From Flavobacteriales bacterium (lineage in GTDB: Bacteria; Bacteroidota; Bacteroidia; Flavobacteriales; Flavobacteriaceae): 9,019 bases of DNA. A model generated the notes under the pieces. The model saw nothing but the letters and a program-made list of their open reading frames with translations, ran no database searches and was not told the DNA's origin. Of the stretch, positions 1-6,677 are shown in pieces; within the stretch, counting starts at the first letter, position 1, and each line of letters opens with the position of its first letter. The DNA is taken from the NCBI GenBank assembly GCA_002747735.1, contig PDQE01000063.1:1-9019 (forward strand), given 5' to 3'. The position numbers and the translations under genes were made by a program.

Positions 1-5
1 TAAAC

Positions 6-21
6 TATAGCTACGGCTATA
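6..21. other. Short inverted repeat, possible weak terminator
   Basis: TATAGC, loop TACG, GCTATA forms a 6-bp stem with a 4-base loop. It lies about 40 bases beyond the last open codon downstream of the inhibitor gene. On the plus side it is followed by a moderately T-rich stretch (CTTAATTTTT), and on the minus side by only GTTTA. It could end transcription of the protease/inhibitor operon or of a plus-strand gene outside the window, but the stem is short and AT-rich, so this is a weak call. Confidence 0.25.
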
Positions 22-61
22 CTTAATTTTTACGCCTTATCTATCACAAAAATTCATCATT

Positions 62-178
62 TTATTTTTTGAGTATTTTTAAAGCAGAACTGGTATAATC
101 CATGGTGTAATCACCTGTTTTTTTGGCGTATTCCGTTATCATTACAAAGTTTTGATGAATAATGTAGGTTAATTTTAC
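62..178 (-). other. In-frame open stretch after the inhibitor stop codon
   Basis: Directly after the TGA of the emfourin-like gene, the same frame stays open for 38 codons and ends at TAA (62-64). The conceptual peptide begins VKLTYIIHQNF and ends SSALKILKK, with an internal ATG at 140-142 that would give a 26-residue peptide. The composition looks protein-like, but 38 open codons can occur by chance. It may be a C-terminal extension lost by a stop mutation, a very small gene, a readthrough product, or nothing. A second short frame (ATG at 180-182, overlapping the TGA as ATGA) encodes only 23 residues. Confidence 0.2.
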
Positions 179-439
179 TCATTGTAACTCTTGAATAATT
201 TCTCTCAGCGGCATTGGGAGATTAGCATCTGAAAAATTGCTGAGGTAAATTTTGTCATCTAATTTTAACTTTATCCGGTAATGGAAAGCATCTCTTAGTT
301 TTTTATTTTCTTTCGTTTCCTTTGCTTTCTTAAATGCCTTTATAAGTGCTTTTTTTTCTGTAGGTGAAAGTTTTTTTTTGCCTTTATAAGATTGGGTTAG
401 CCCTGCGAATCCGCCACTTATTTTAATTTCGTATTCCAT
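179..439 (-). CDS. Emfourin-like protealysin inhibitor
   Basis: This small soluble protein of 86 residues has no signal peptide or membrane segment and is rich in lysine. Its N-terminus, EYEIKISGGFAGLTQSYKG, carries the SGGFAG signature (residues 8-13) that I associate with emfourin (M4in), the proteinaceous inhibitor of protealysin-like M4 proteases. The C-terminus (PMPLREIIQELQ) also fits the end of that family. The gene immediately follows an M4 protease of the protealysin type, and its ATG shares one base with the protease stop (TAATG), so the two are probably translationally coupled and made in linked amounts. By family analogy it would bind the protease active site tightly in the cytoplasm. 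The identification rests on the motif and the neighbour. The frame stays open after the TGA, which is noted separately. Confidence 0.78.
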   Translation of the reverse strand: MEYEIKISGGFAGLTQSYKGKKKLSPTEKKALIKAFKKAKETKENKKLRDAFHYRIKLKLDDKIYLSNFSDANLPMPLREIIQELQ

Positions 440-1476
440 TATATTGCTTTTGACAATCCAACCTTAGCAAAGCACTTTTTCACTATATCAGGAGCTTTTT
501 TATCCAATTTTTCCTCTTCTACCATTTGAATAGCTGTTTCTAATATTTTGTTTGACAAATCATTAAAATTTGCTGTCCGCCATAGTTTTTTAAGGGTTTT
601 AAACCATAACAATGCAGAGGCATCCAGGCCTAACTCCATAGCCGTTAAATAAAAAGCTCTATTGGGAATTCCTGAATTTATATGTACCCCTTGATTGTCG
701 TCATTTCCAGTATAGTAATTGTCCATATGGTCGGGTTGGCGGTCAAAATCATTGGCTGTACCCGGAGCTTTCATAGATCGAATGGCTTTTCCCGGAAATT
801 TCTCGGTAACTATGGCATCACCAATAAGCCAATCGGCTGAATCTAAATCGTGTCTTAAAAATTTTTGTTTTATAACCGTTCCAAAAACATCCGAAAAGTG
901 TTCGTTTAATGCTCCGGATTGGCCGTAATAATCTAGGTTTGCGGTAAACTGCGTAATACCGTGCGTCATTTCATGGGCTATTATGTCAATGGCCCCGGTA
1001 AAATCTTTAAATTGTACCTTGTCGCCTTCGCCAAAGGTCATTTCATCACCATCCCAGTAGGCATTATTGTAATTTTTACCGTATCGGATATTGGAAATAA
1101 TATCCATTCCGTTATCGTCTATGGAATTTACCGAAAAAGTGTTTTTAAAATAGTCCCTTACAAAACCGGTTTTGTCATATACGGTATTGGCAGTAATATC
1201 ATCAACCGGATCCTCATTTTCCTTACGCAATAAGGTTACCCGTTGTTCATACTTGTTTTCGGAGTCGTAAACATACCGTTCTCCATTATTCTCCTTATCA
1301 TCTTTTTGTAAGAGGTGATTGAGTGCCGTTTTTCGTTTTTGGTAAAGCCTGTGAGCATCGTTAAGGGCTATTTTGCATTGGGTATTGCCTCTTTTTGCCA
1401 GTTCTTCTAAAATAAATGGGGGTACAATACTACAAAATTGATTATTACACATAAAAATATAAGTTTTAAATGCCAT
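439..1476 (-). CDS. Protealysin-like M4 family metalloprotease
   Basis: This is a zinc endopeptidase of the thermolysin family, 345 residues. The catalytic motif HEMTH is at 168-172 (zinc ligands H168 and H172, general base E169). The third zinc ligand E192 lies in GALNEHFSD. The second catalytic histidine H265 is in GVHINSGIPNRAFY, the counterpart of thermolysin His231. There is no secretion signal and no long FTP/PepSY pro-region. A short N-terminal segment of about 50 residues carries C15-SIV-PPFIL (19-23), which resembles the protealysin propeptide with its conserved PP motif. This type is thought to be made as a short-pro precursor, often intracellular. No type IX sorting domain is present at the C-terminus. 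All catalytic residues are intact. The start at 1476 keeps the whole propeptide motif. The gene overlaps the downstream inhibitor gene by one base. Confidence 0.92.
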   Translation of the reverse strand: MAFKTYIFMCNNQFCSIVPPFILEELAKRGNTQCKIALNDAHRLYQKRKTALNHLLQKDDKENNGERYVYDSENKYEQRVTLLRKENEDPVDDITANTVYDKTGFVRDYFKNTFSVNSIDDNGMDIISNIRYGKNYNNAYWDGDEMTFGEGDKVQFKDFTGAIDIIAHEMTHGITQFTANLDYYGQSGALNEHFSDVFGTVIKQKFLRHDLDSADWLIGDAIVTEKFPGKAIRSMKAPGTANDFDRQPDHMDNYYTGNDDNQGVHINSGIPNRAFYLTAMELGLDASALLWFKTLKKLWRTANFNDLSNKILETAIQMVEEEKLDKKAPDIVKKCFAKVGLSKAI

Positions 1477-1498
1477 TGGGAAGATGTTATAAAATTAA

Positions 1499-1510
1499 TC
1501 AAATATTTGA
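1499..1510. promoter_or_regulatory. 12-bp perfect palindrome upstream of the M4 protease
   Basis: TCAAATATTTGA is a perfect palindrome 22 bases upstream of the protease start codon, in the 68-base gap after the kinase gene. The minus strand here reads AATATTTG, one base off the TAnnTTTG promoter core, and no TTG is found at the proper distance. It could be an operator or part of a weak promoter. AT-only palindromes of this size are fairly common, so confidence is low. Confidence 0.2.
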
Positions 1511-1544
1511 AGTTTAATCTGATAATTTGTGGTTTAACAAAAAA

Positions 1545-2117
1545 TTAGCCATTTTTTGCTAATAACTTATCAATTCTATTTACAGCCGTTTTTAATCTTT
1601 GTTCTGAGCTTCCTTTTAACCATTTATATGGCCGGTTATACTTTTCTAAAGCATTTTTAAAAGCCTGAAACATAAATTCTCTGTCATTTGGCCTGTCTCG
1701 TAAATCATCTGCTATCCATGGGGTGTCTATATAAGTAAGCAGGTATAAATTATAGGCATTTTCCAAAGCTGCTTTATCCAGTAATGGTTGTACCTTGCCA
1801 TGGTAATACACTTCAGAATAGACTTTGTATTGGAGTAAATCGGTATCGCAGAACAATATTTTATTTGCTTTTTTGGCCAATTTATTTTCCAGATTCATCT
1901 GTCCTACAGCTATAGGCAACAAATCTGTAGGTTCAATAGTTTTTTTTTCTTTATCCCATTTCTTTTGAAGGTATGTTCTTGCAAATTCCGGTACCCAAAC
2001 GGTATTGTAATGGTTGGCCAATGCTTTTGAAAGTGTTGTTTTGCCGGTGGACTCCGGGCCAAATAGTACCACTTTTACAATGTGGTTACTGCCTTTTTGT
2101 TTAAGCTCTCTTTCCAT
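1545..2117 (-). CDS. NadR-like ribosylnicotinamide kinase (AAA-type ATPase)
   Basis: This is a stand-alone P-loop kinase of 190 residues, matching the C-terminal nicotinamide riboside kinase domain of NadR. It lacks both the helix-turn-helix and the NMN adenylyltransferase domains of the enterobacterial protein. The Walker A motif GPESTGKTT is at 20-28. The family motif VPEFARTYL (42-50) follows, then FCDTDLLQYKVYSE (89-102), a Walker B-like acidic segment, and a lid region DTPWIADDLRDRPNDRE (131-147). It probably phosphorylates nicotinamide riboside to NMN in the cytoplasm, trapping what the overlapping PnuC gene brings in. Its ATG lies 43 bases inside pnuC, so the two are likely coupled. 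Adenylylation to NAD would need another enzyme. A different vitamin substrate cannot be excluded, because PnuC relatives in Bacteroidota also serve thiamine. Confidence 0.85.
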   Translation of the reverse strand: MERELKQKGSNHIVKVVLFGPESTGKTTLSKALANHYNTVWVPEFARTYLQKKWDKEKKTIEPTDLLPIAVGQMNLENKLAKKANKILFCDTDLLQYKVYSEVYYHGKVQPLLDKAALENAYNLYLLTYIDTPWIADDLRDRPNDREFMFQAFKNALEKYNRPYKWLKGSSEQRLKTAVNRIDKLLAKNG

Positions 2118-2791
2118 TTACGATACCCTTGAAAAGCCAAAATTAAAAAAATAAGATATTGTAAGCCGGTAAAGCCATAACCTTTTACGAAATAGAGTGG
2201 GATAGAAACTATATTTCCAATAATCCACAGTGTCCAGTTTTCCAGTTTTTTATTGGCCATAAGCCACATGGCGGCAAAAAACATACCAGTAGTAAAGGTG
2301 TCTAAAAAAGGGGTAATACTTCTAAAGTCTTCCAGATTACCCGAAGTCATTTTACTTAGTGCATACCGGACACTTTCACTAAAATTTAAGTCGTTGGGCA
2401 TAACATTGTAATATCTGTAAACCACTATTACAAAAATAGTGGTAAACAGAAATATTCCGACAGCTTTTAACTTGTCCGGAATACTACTTCGGCTTACGGC
2501 GGTAACTTTAGTGGTATCAGTTTTTACCACCGTACTCCACATATACCAGCCGTATATACTCATTAGGGTATAATAGACATTGATTATTAAATCACCGTAG
2601 AGGTTCCATTGAGACAGTAAATATACATACAATCCGGTACTTATAATACCTGAAGGAAATACCCGTATATTTTCTTTTTTAGCATAAAAAACACTTAAAA
2701 CCCCAAAGAAAGCAGCTATAAATTCTAAGATTATATTTAGTGTAGTATTGGTACGATAAGGCTCAATAAAAAAGTCTATTAGCGTATCCAT
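2075..2791 (-). CDS. pnuC: PnuC family nicotinamide riboside transporter
   Basis: This inner-membrane vitamin transporter of 238 residues has about seven hydrophobic segments (roughly 18-36, 46-60, 68-86, 110-128, 165-180, 186-202, 208-222). The family signature is clear: WNLYGDLIINVYY followed by GWYMW (62-85), and in the C-terminal half ENWTLWIIGN (184-193) with a trailing GYRKW (222-226). PnuC proteins carry out facilitated diffusion of nicotinamide riboside, driven by phosphorylation inside the cell. The next gene encodes exactly that type of kinase and starts within the end of this gene. The upstream GGGP synthase gene ends three bases before this start, so all three are probably cotranscribed. 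Thiamine (PnuT-type) specificity is the main alternative. No TPP riboswitch is visible upstream, and the kinase partner favours nicotinamide riboside. Confidence 0.9.
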   Translation of the reverse strand: MDTLIDFFIEPYRTNTTLNIILEFIAAFFGVLSVFYAKKENIRVFPSGIISTGLYVYLLSQWNLYGDLIINVYYTLMSIYGWYMWSTVVKTDTTKVTAVSRSSIPDKLKAVGIFLFTTIFVIVVYRYYNVMPNDLNFSESVRYALSKMTSGNLEDFRSITPFLDTFTTGMFFAAMWLMANKKLENWTLWIIGNIVSIPLYFVKGYGFTGLQYLIFLILAFQGYRKWKESLNKKAVTTL

Positions 2792-2794
2792 AAC

Positions 2795-3508
2795 TTACCA
2801 TTCATTTAAAAGTAGTGGGTTATTTTCTAAGGCTGTTCCTATTACCACCATGTCTGCACCCGCATTATAGGCGTTTTTCAGTTGTGCTTTTGTGCGTATG
2901 CCGCCCCCAATACATAAAAATAAATCTAGCTCTTCCTTCACCGATTTAATGATTTTTGTACTCACCGGCTTTTTTGCTCCTGAACCCGCTTCAAGATAAA
3001 TGAGTTTTTTGCCGCTGTACTTTCCGGCCAAGGCGGTATGGACAATAGTATCAATAGCGGTTTGCGGCAATGGTTTTGTTTTGCTTACCCGTTGTACTGC
3101 GGTGGTGGCACCACCATCAATAAGAATATAGCCCGTGGGGATAATTTCTAATTTTTTTTTGTGAATGGCAGGAATGGATTTTACGTGCTGTTCAATTAAA
3201 TATTCCGGATTTCTGCCGGATAACAAACTTAGGAAAAGTAAAGCATCTGCTGTATCCGTAACTTGCGTATAATCTCCGGGAAATAAAACTATGGGAATAG
3301 CGGTCAACTTTTTTAAAGCCAATACCAGTTCTTTAGTTTGATTTTCTGCAACCGTACTGCCCCCTACCAAAAATACATCCACTTTATCGGATAATATGTT
3401 CATCATATCGGGCAAAGCGGTTAGCGTTATTTTCTCAGGATCCAGTAAAACTGCCAATAATTTCCGGCCGTTTTTTTTGGCGGTGATTAATTTTTTGTAG
3501 ATGCTCAT
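2795..3508 (-). CDS. Geranylgeranylglyceryl-phosphate synthase (GGGPS/PcrB family)
   Basis: This TIM-barrel prenyltransferase of 237 residues would join a polyprenyl diphosphate to sn-glycerol-1-phosphate by an ether bond. The family motifs occur in order: LLAVLLDPEK (17-26), FLVGGS (46-51), FPG (76-78), PTGYILIDGG (124-133), YLEAGSGA (171-178), the phosphate-binding IGGGIR (200-205), and GADMVVIGTALE (217-228). The enzyme is best known from archaeal lipid synthesis. Bacteroidota carry the group II form, whose lipid product in the cell is poorly understood. The gene lies three bases upstream of pnuC. The 127-base gap to the preceding phosphopantetheinyl transferase gene could hold its own promoter, but no strong match was seen. 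The family assignment is firm. The prenyl chain length and the physiological product are not readable from the sequence. Confidence 0.93.
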   Translation of the reverse strand: MSIYKKLITAKKNGRKLLAVLLDPEKITLTALPDMMNILSDKVDVFLVGGSTVAENQTKELVLALKKLTAIPIVLFPGDYTQVTDTADALLFLSLLSGRNPEYLIEQHVKSIPAIHKKKLEIIPTGYILIDGGATTAVQRVSKTKPLPQTAIDTIVHTALAGKYSGKKLIYLEAGSGAKKPVSTKIIKSVKEELDLFLCIGGGIRTKAQLKNAYNAGADMVVIGTALENNPLLLNEW

Positions 3509-3620
3509 TGCTTTTTTAGAAAAATCGTGTAAAACTAAGGTATTTTTACCTACTTATCTAATTCAAAATGTCCATTACCCTAATTATTCATCCACCATAG
3601 AAAGCTCAACAGGTATTGTA

Positions 3621-3635
3621 TAGCTTTTTAAGCTA
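3621..3635 (-). terminator. Small hairpin just after the PPTase stop codon
   Basis: TAGCTT, three-base spacer, AAGCTA forms a 6-bp stem directly adjoining the TAA of the phosphopantetheinyl transferase gene. No U-run follows on the minus strand (TACAATACC), so it may stabilise the 3' end or attenuate rather than terminate fully. The rest of the gap (3509-3620) holds no gene. A second tiny hairpin (AGGTA, TTTT, TACCT at 3538-3551) overlaps a weak promoter-like TACCTTAG on the minus strand, upstream of the GGGP synthase. Confidence 0.25.
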
Positions 3636-4295
3636 TTATGATAAAGTTTTACTAAATGTTTTGGAGTTAACTTCAAAAGCATATACACAGGTAAAACCTT
3701 CTAACTCTAAAAAATGAACACTGTATTGGCTTATCTTGTTGTTAAAAGAGACTTTTGCTGTGGTTGTTCTATCGTTTAATTCAAAATCGTAAACATAAAT
3801 ATGCTCTAAAAAACTTAGTCCTTCTTGTTCATAGATTTTATAAATAGATTCTTTGGCTCCCCATACTACGGTAAGTTTTCGTATTAAATCAAATTGGTTT
3901 AAATGGGTATAATCATCTGGAGTAGTAAATTTATGGGCTATTCGGATAATTTTATCCCGTTGACGTTCTATATCAATACCTACTCTTACCTTTTCGCTGA
4001 TGATGATAGTTGTAAAAATAAAAGAATGGCTTATCGAGATAAATTTACCGTTTTTAAGGTGTGGTTTGCCCAGGTTGTCATAAAATAAATCGGCATCTGT
4101 ATATCCGGCTAAGGCCAATAAATGTCTTATGCTCATAAAACCGCGTTTATGTAAGTCCGATTTCATGTTGTTAACCCGGTTTTGGCAGTGTTTGGTAAGG
4201 TGTATCCCCTTACTTAATTCATCAAATGGTTCATCTATTTTCCAAATAAAAATTTTGGTAAAAGGGTCTGTCTTTATGGTTTTGTATAAGGGCAT
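3636..4295 (-). CDS. 4'-phosphopantetheinyl transferase (Sfp-like)
   Basis: This cytoplasmic enzyme of 219 residues would move the phosphopantetheine arm from coenzyme A to a serine of carrier proteins. Two family signatures are present. GIDIE (106-110) contains the Mg-binding D108 and E110. WGAKESIYK (145-153) contains the third acidic ligand E149 and the conserved lysines. An upstream GKPHL and SISHS (76-91) fit the Sfp/Gsp type. The length matches the compact bacterial forms of about 200-230 residues. The target carrier protein cannot be told from the sequence, and no polyketide or peptide synthase lies in the window. The gene is divergent from ahcY, with 65 bases between the starts, and leads the minus-strand cluster with GGGP synthase. 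No convincing promoter for this gene is visible in the gap. Confidence 0.9.
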   Translation of the reverse strand: MPLYKTIKTDPFTKIFIWKIDEPFDELSKGIHLTKHCQNRVNNMKSDLHKRGFMSIRHLLALAGYTDADLFYDNLGKPHLKNGKFISISHSFIFTTIIISEKVRVGIDIERQRDKIIRIAHKFTTPDDYTHLNQFDLIRKLTVVWGAKESIYKIYEQEGLSFLEHIYVYDFELNDRTTTAKVSFNNKISQYSVHFLELEGFTCVYAFEVNSKTFSKTLS

Positions 4296-4323
4296 TGGTT
4301 TATAAAGTTATTTTGTACCTTTG
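4281..4323 (+). promoter_or_regulatory. Probable ahcY promoter
   Basis: TACCTTTG at 4316-4323 matches the Bacteroidota -7 element TAnnTTTG, and TTG at 4295-4297 lies 18 bases upstream as a -33 element. An alternative register is TTATTTTG (4308-4315, one mismatch) with TTTG at 4281-4284. Either way the promoter overlaps the start of the divergent phosphopantetheinyl transferase gene, so the two may compete. The TTTGTACCTTT core recurs before the downstream stress-protein gene. Confidence 0.55.
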
Positions 4324-4360
4324 CAAAAATTAAAAAAGTAGGATTAAGTATATAATTTAT

Positions 4361-5677
4361 ATGAGTACGAAAACATCAACTTATGTTCCTTACAAAGTTA
4401 AAGATATTTCTCTTTCCGGATGGGGAAGAAAAGAAATAGAATTGGCCGAAGCCGAAATGCCCGGTTTAATGAGTCTTAGAGAAGAATACAAAGACGAACA
4501 ACCCCTCAAAGGAGCTAAAATTGCCGGATGTTTGCATATGACTATTCAAACCGCAGTATTGATTGAAACGTTAGTCGCCTTGGGAGCAGAAGTAACCTGG
4601 AGTTCCTGTAATATATTTTCTACCCAAGACCATGCCGCAGCGGCCATTGCAAAAGCCGGAATACCTGTTTATGCCTGGAAAGGTATGAGCGAAAAAGAAT
4701 TTAATTGGTGTATAGAACAGACTTTGTTTTTTGGTAAAGATCGGGAACCGCTAAATATGATTTTGGACGATGGGGGCGATTTGACCAATATGGTGCTGGA
4801 AAAATATCCGGAATTGGTGCCAAATATTAAAGGTATTTCGGAAGAAACTACTACCGGTGTACACCGATTATACGACAGAATGAAAGGTGGTACTTTGCCT
4901 CTTCCGGTAATTAACGTGAATGATTCGGTTACCAAATCTAAATTTGATAATAAATACGGTTGCAGAGAAAGTGCCGTAGATGCTATAAAAAGAGCTACCG
5001 ATATAATGCTTGCCGGAAAACGCGTAGTGGTTTGTGGTTATGGTGATGTAGGTAAGGGAACTGCAGCTTCTTTTAAAGGTATCCATGCCATAGTAACCGT
5101 TACCGAAATAGACCCTATCTGTGCATTACAAGCAGCTATGGATGGCTATGAGGTAAAAAGACTGGAAACCGTTGTGGCTAATGCCGATATAGTGATAACT
5201 ACTACCGGAAACCGGGATATTATAGTAGGCAAACATTTTGAAAAGATGAAAGACAAAACTATTGTTTGTAATATTGGGCATTTTGACAATGAAATAGATG
5301 TGGCCTGGCTAAATGAAAACTACGGCAGTACCAAAGTAGAGATAAAACCTCAAGTAGATAAATATACCATAAACGGAAATGACATTATCCTTTTAGCTGA
5401 AGGCCGATTGGTAAATCTTGGCTGTGCCACGGGCCATCCCAGTTTTGTAATGAGTAATTCTTTTACCAATCAAACCTTGGCACAAATAGAACTTTGGAAA
5501 AATGGCGAAAAATATGAAAACAAAGTGTATATGCTGCCTAAGCACTTAGATGAAAAGGTAGCCCGATTACATTTGGAAAAAATAGGTGTAGAATTAGAAA
5601 CCTTAAACGAAGCACAAGCTAAGTATATAGGCGTAGATATTGAGGGGCCGTACAAACCTGATTATTACCGGTATTAA
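4361..5677 (+). CDS. ahcY: Adenosylhomocysteinase (SAH hydrolase)
   Basis: This enzyme cleaves S-adenosylhomocysteine, the inhibitory by-product of SAM-dependent methylation, to adenosine and homocysteine with bound NAD. The 438 residues are full length and close to the human enzyme (432), without the roughly 40-residue insert of some bacterial forms. Visible landmarks are [13 protein letters not shown] (59-71), [14 protein letters not shown] (84-97), the substrate-binding DDGGD (136-140), SEETTTG (160-166), and the catalytic pair K192 and D196 in TKSKFDN. The Rossmann motif GYGDVGKG is at 226-233, followed by [10 protein letters not shown] (304-313) and [12 protein letters not shown] (354-365). 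The C-terminal tail KPDYYRY carries K432 and Y436, which reach into the NAD site of the neighbouring subunit. It should be a cytoplasmic tetramer. The gene stands alone between a plausible promoter and a terminator-like hairpin. Confidence 0.98.
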   Translation: MSTKTSTYVPYKVKDISLSGWGRKEIELAEAEMPGLMSLREEYKDEQPLKGAKIAGCLHMTIQTAVLIETLVALGAEVTWSSCNIFSTQDHAAAAIAKAGIPVYAWKGMSEKEFNWCIEQTLFFGKDREPLNMILDDGGDLTNMVLEKYPELVPNIKGISEETTTGVHRLYDRMKGGTLPLPVINVNDSVTKSKFDNKYGCRESAVDAIKRATDIMLAGKRVVVCGYGDVGKGTAASFKGIHAIVTVTEIDPICALQAAMDGYEVKRLETVVANADIVITTTGNRDIIVGKHFEKMKDKTIVCNIGHFDNEIDVAWLNENYGSTKVEIKPQVDKYTINGNDIILLAEGRLVNLGCATGHPSFVMSNSFTNQTLAQIELWKNGEKYENKVYMLPKHLDEKVARLHLEKIGVELETLNEAQAKYIGVDIEGPYKPDYYRY

Positions 5678-5685
5678 ACATATTC

Positions 5686-5721
5686 ATAGCCAAGCTTATT
5701 AGTTTTTAGAAGTTGGGCTAT
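5686..5721 (+). terminator. Probable ahcY terminator
   Basis: ATAGCCAAGCTT (5686-5697) pairs with AAGTTGGGCTAT (5710-5721) in a 12-position stem with one A-G mismatch and one G-U pair, closed by a 12-base loop. It begins nine bases after the ahcY stop and is followed by TTATTTGTG, a modest T-rich run. The position and structure fit an intrinsic terminator of moderate strength that separates ahcY from the stress-protein gene. Confidence 0.5.
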
Positions 5722-5724
5722 TTA

Positions 5725-5755
5725 TTTGTGCAATTAGCTTATCTTTGTACCTTTA
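5725..5755 (+). promoter_or_regulatory. Probable promoter of the universal stress protein gene
   Basis: TATCTTTG at 5740-5747 is a full TAnnTTTG match, but its nearest TTG (5713-5715) is 24 bases away. The overlapping TACCTTTA (5748-5755) has a TTTG (5725-5728) 19 bases upstream but one mismatch in the core. The same TTTGTACCTTT core occurs before ahcY. The leader would be about 35-45 bases long. Confidence 0.5.
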
Positions 5756-5792
5756 ATTTCGGAACGTTTATAGCCGATTAAAATTTTTTACG

Positions 5793-6584
5793 ATGAAAAC
5801 CATCTTAGTCCCGATAGGATCTGAAAAAAGCGGTGTCAGCACTTTGCAATATGCAATAGATCTGGCTTCAAATGTAGGAGCATCAGTATATGCCATTAAA
5901 GCCTTTGGAGCTGTTCTGCGAACAGGCTCTCTAAAGAAATTTGATGATGTGTTAGAAGCCGATGCCAAAACCATTTTAAATACTGTTTTGCAAAAAACAG
6001 ACAAAAAAGGTGTTCAGGTAATAGCTAAAACAGTAAAAGGAGATATAACGGGCAGTATAGAACGTATTGCCAGACAACTTAATGTGGATTTAATAGTGGG
6101 AACATTTAAAATTAAAAAGGACAGCCGTGTATTTTTGGGTAAGATAGCCGCTAATCTTATTAAGAATACCAACGTTCCCGTTCTGTTTATACCGTATGAA
6201 TATACATTTAAACCGGTAAATAAAATTCTTATGGCTATAAAATCCGGTTATATTGCTAATCCTAAAGTTTTAGAACCGGTACAAGACATTAAAAATAGTT
6301 TTAACGCTACCTTAGATTTACTACAGGTATATACACCGGACGTGAGAGCGAATGATAAAAACCTTAACGAAAATCTGGACAAAATAAAAGACTCTTTAAC
6401 TACCACTGAAAATGCGACAATTTTTCAAGGTATATTAGAACATATAAATCATTTTACTCCGGATTTAATCTTTGTAATTCGACGTAAAAGGGGCTTCTTT
6501 GCCAGGCTTTGGCAAAAAGGCAGAGTTTATAAAAAAGACTTTGAAAGCCGTATTCCATTATTGGTGTTAAAAGTTGCCGAGTAA
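5793..6584 (+). CDS. Two-domain universal stress protein (UspA superfamily)
   Basis: This cytoplasmic protein of 263 residues is built of two UspA-like domains in tandem. Domain 1 (about 1-135) starts with MKTILVPIGS and ends with VPVLFIP (128-134). Domain 2 (about 141-263) starts with VNKILMAIK and ends with IPLLVLKV. In ATP-binding members a loop of the form G-2x-G-9x-G-S/T precedes the last strand. Here domain 1 has G103, K106 in place of the second glycine, G116, and K117 in place of S/T. Domain 2 has no recognisable loop (VIRRKRGFFARLW). It may therefore bind nucleotide poorly or not at all, like the UspA branch. Proteins of this kind respond to starvation, redox or envelope stress, but the specific role is unknown. 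It has its own promoter-like sequence, and the next promoter overlaps its 3' end. Confidence 0.85.
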   Translation: MKTILVPIGSEKSGVSTLQYAIDLASNVGASVYAIKAFGAVLRTGSLKKFDDVLEADAKTILNTVLQKTDKKGVQVIAKTVKGDITGSIERIARQLNVDLIVGTFKIKKDSRVFLGKIAANLIKNTNVPVLFIPYEYTFKPVNKILMAIKSGYIANPKVLEPVQDIKNSFNATLDLLQVYTPDVRANDKNLNENLDKIKDSLTTTENATIFQGILEHINHFTPDLIFVIRRKRGFFARLWQKGRVYKKDFESRIPLLVLKVAE

Positions 6585-6603
6585 AGATAAATTTTTATAT
6601 TTG
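6574..6603 (+). promoter_or_regulatory. Promoter of the tRNA-Ala transcript
   Basis: TTG at 6574-6576 and TATATTTG at 6596-6603 are separated by 19 bases, the best match to the Bacteroidota vegetative promoter in the window. The -33 element lies inside the last codons of the stress-protein gene, whose stop is at 6582-6584. Transcription would start near 6610, giving a leader of about 100 bases before the tRNA. Confidence 0.65.
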
Positions 6604-6654
6604 TGCAATATTCTTAAGTAAGAGAAACAGAATAAAAAAACGTTAAGAAATTAT

Positions 6655-6666
6655 TGCTCTTTGCAA
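6655..6666 (+). promoter_or_regulatory. boxA-like sequence in the tRNA leader
   Basis: TGCTCTTTGCAA shares its first eight bases with the E. coli rRNA boxA antitermination signal TGCTCTTTAACA. It sits about 45 bases after the predicted start and about 50 bases before the tRNA, where a boxA would act. It also falls within a 5-bp hairpin, ATTGC, TCTTT, GCAAT (6653-6667), which is an alternative reading. The boxA consensus of this group is not known to me with certainty. Confidence 0.35.
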
Positions 6667-6677
6667 TTTATAAATAC

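Noticed and set aside
719..1233. Two plus-strand open frames (719-928, 961-1233) opposite the M4 protease
   Set aside because: They lie antisense within a gene whose catalytic motifs are intact. Their translations show no family features.
2792..2860. TPP riboswitch before pnuC
   Set aside because: Only three bases separate pnuC from the GGGP synthase gene, and no thi-box-like sequence is visible.
3903..4088. Plus-strand open frame of 61 codons inside the PPTase gene
   Set aside because: It is antisense to a well-supported enzyme and has no recognisable motif.
4669..5655. Three minus-strand open frames opposite ahcY
   Set aside because: They are shadows of a highly conserved coding sequence, Ser/Thr/Phe-rich as expected from reverse reading.
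5768..6004. Minus-strand frame over the start of the stress-protein gene
   Set aside because: It is antisense to the UspA domain and has no family resemblance.
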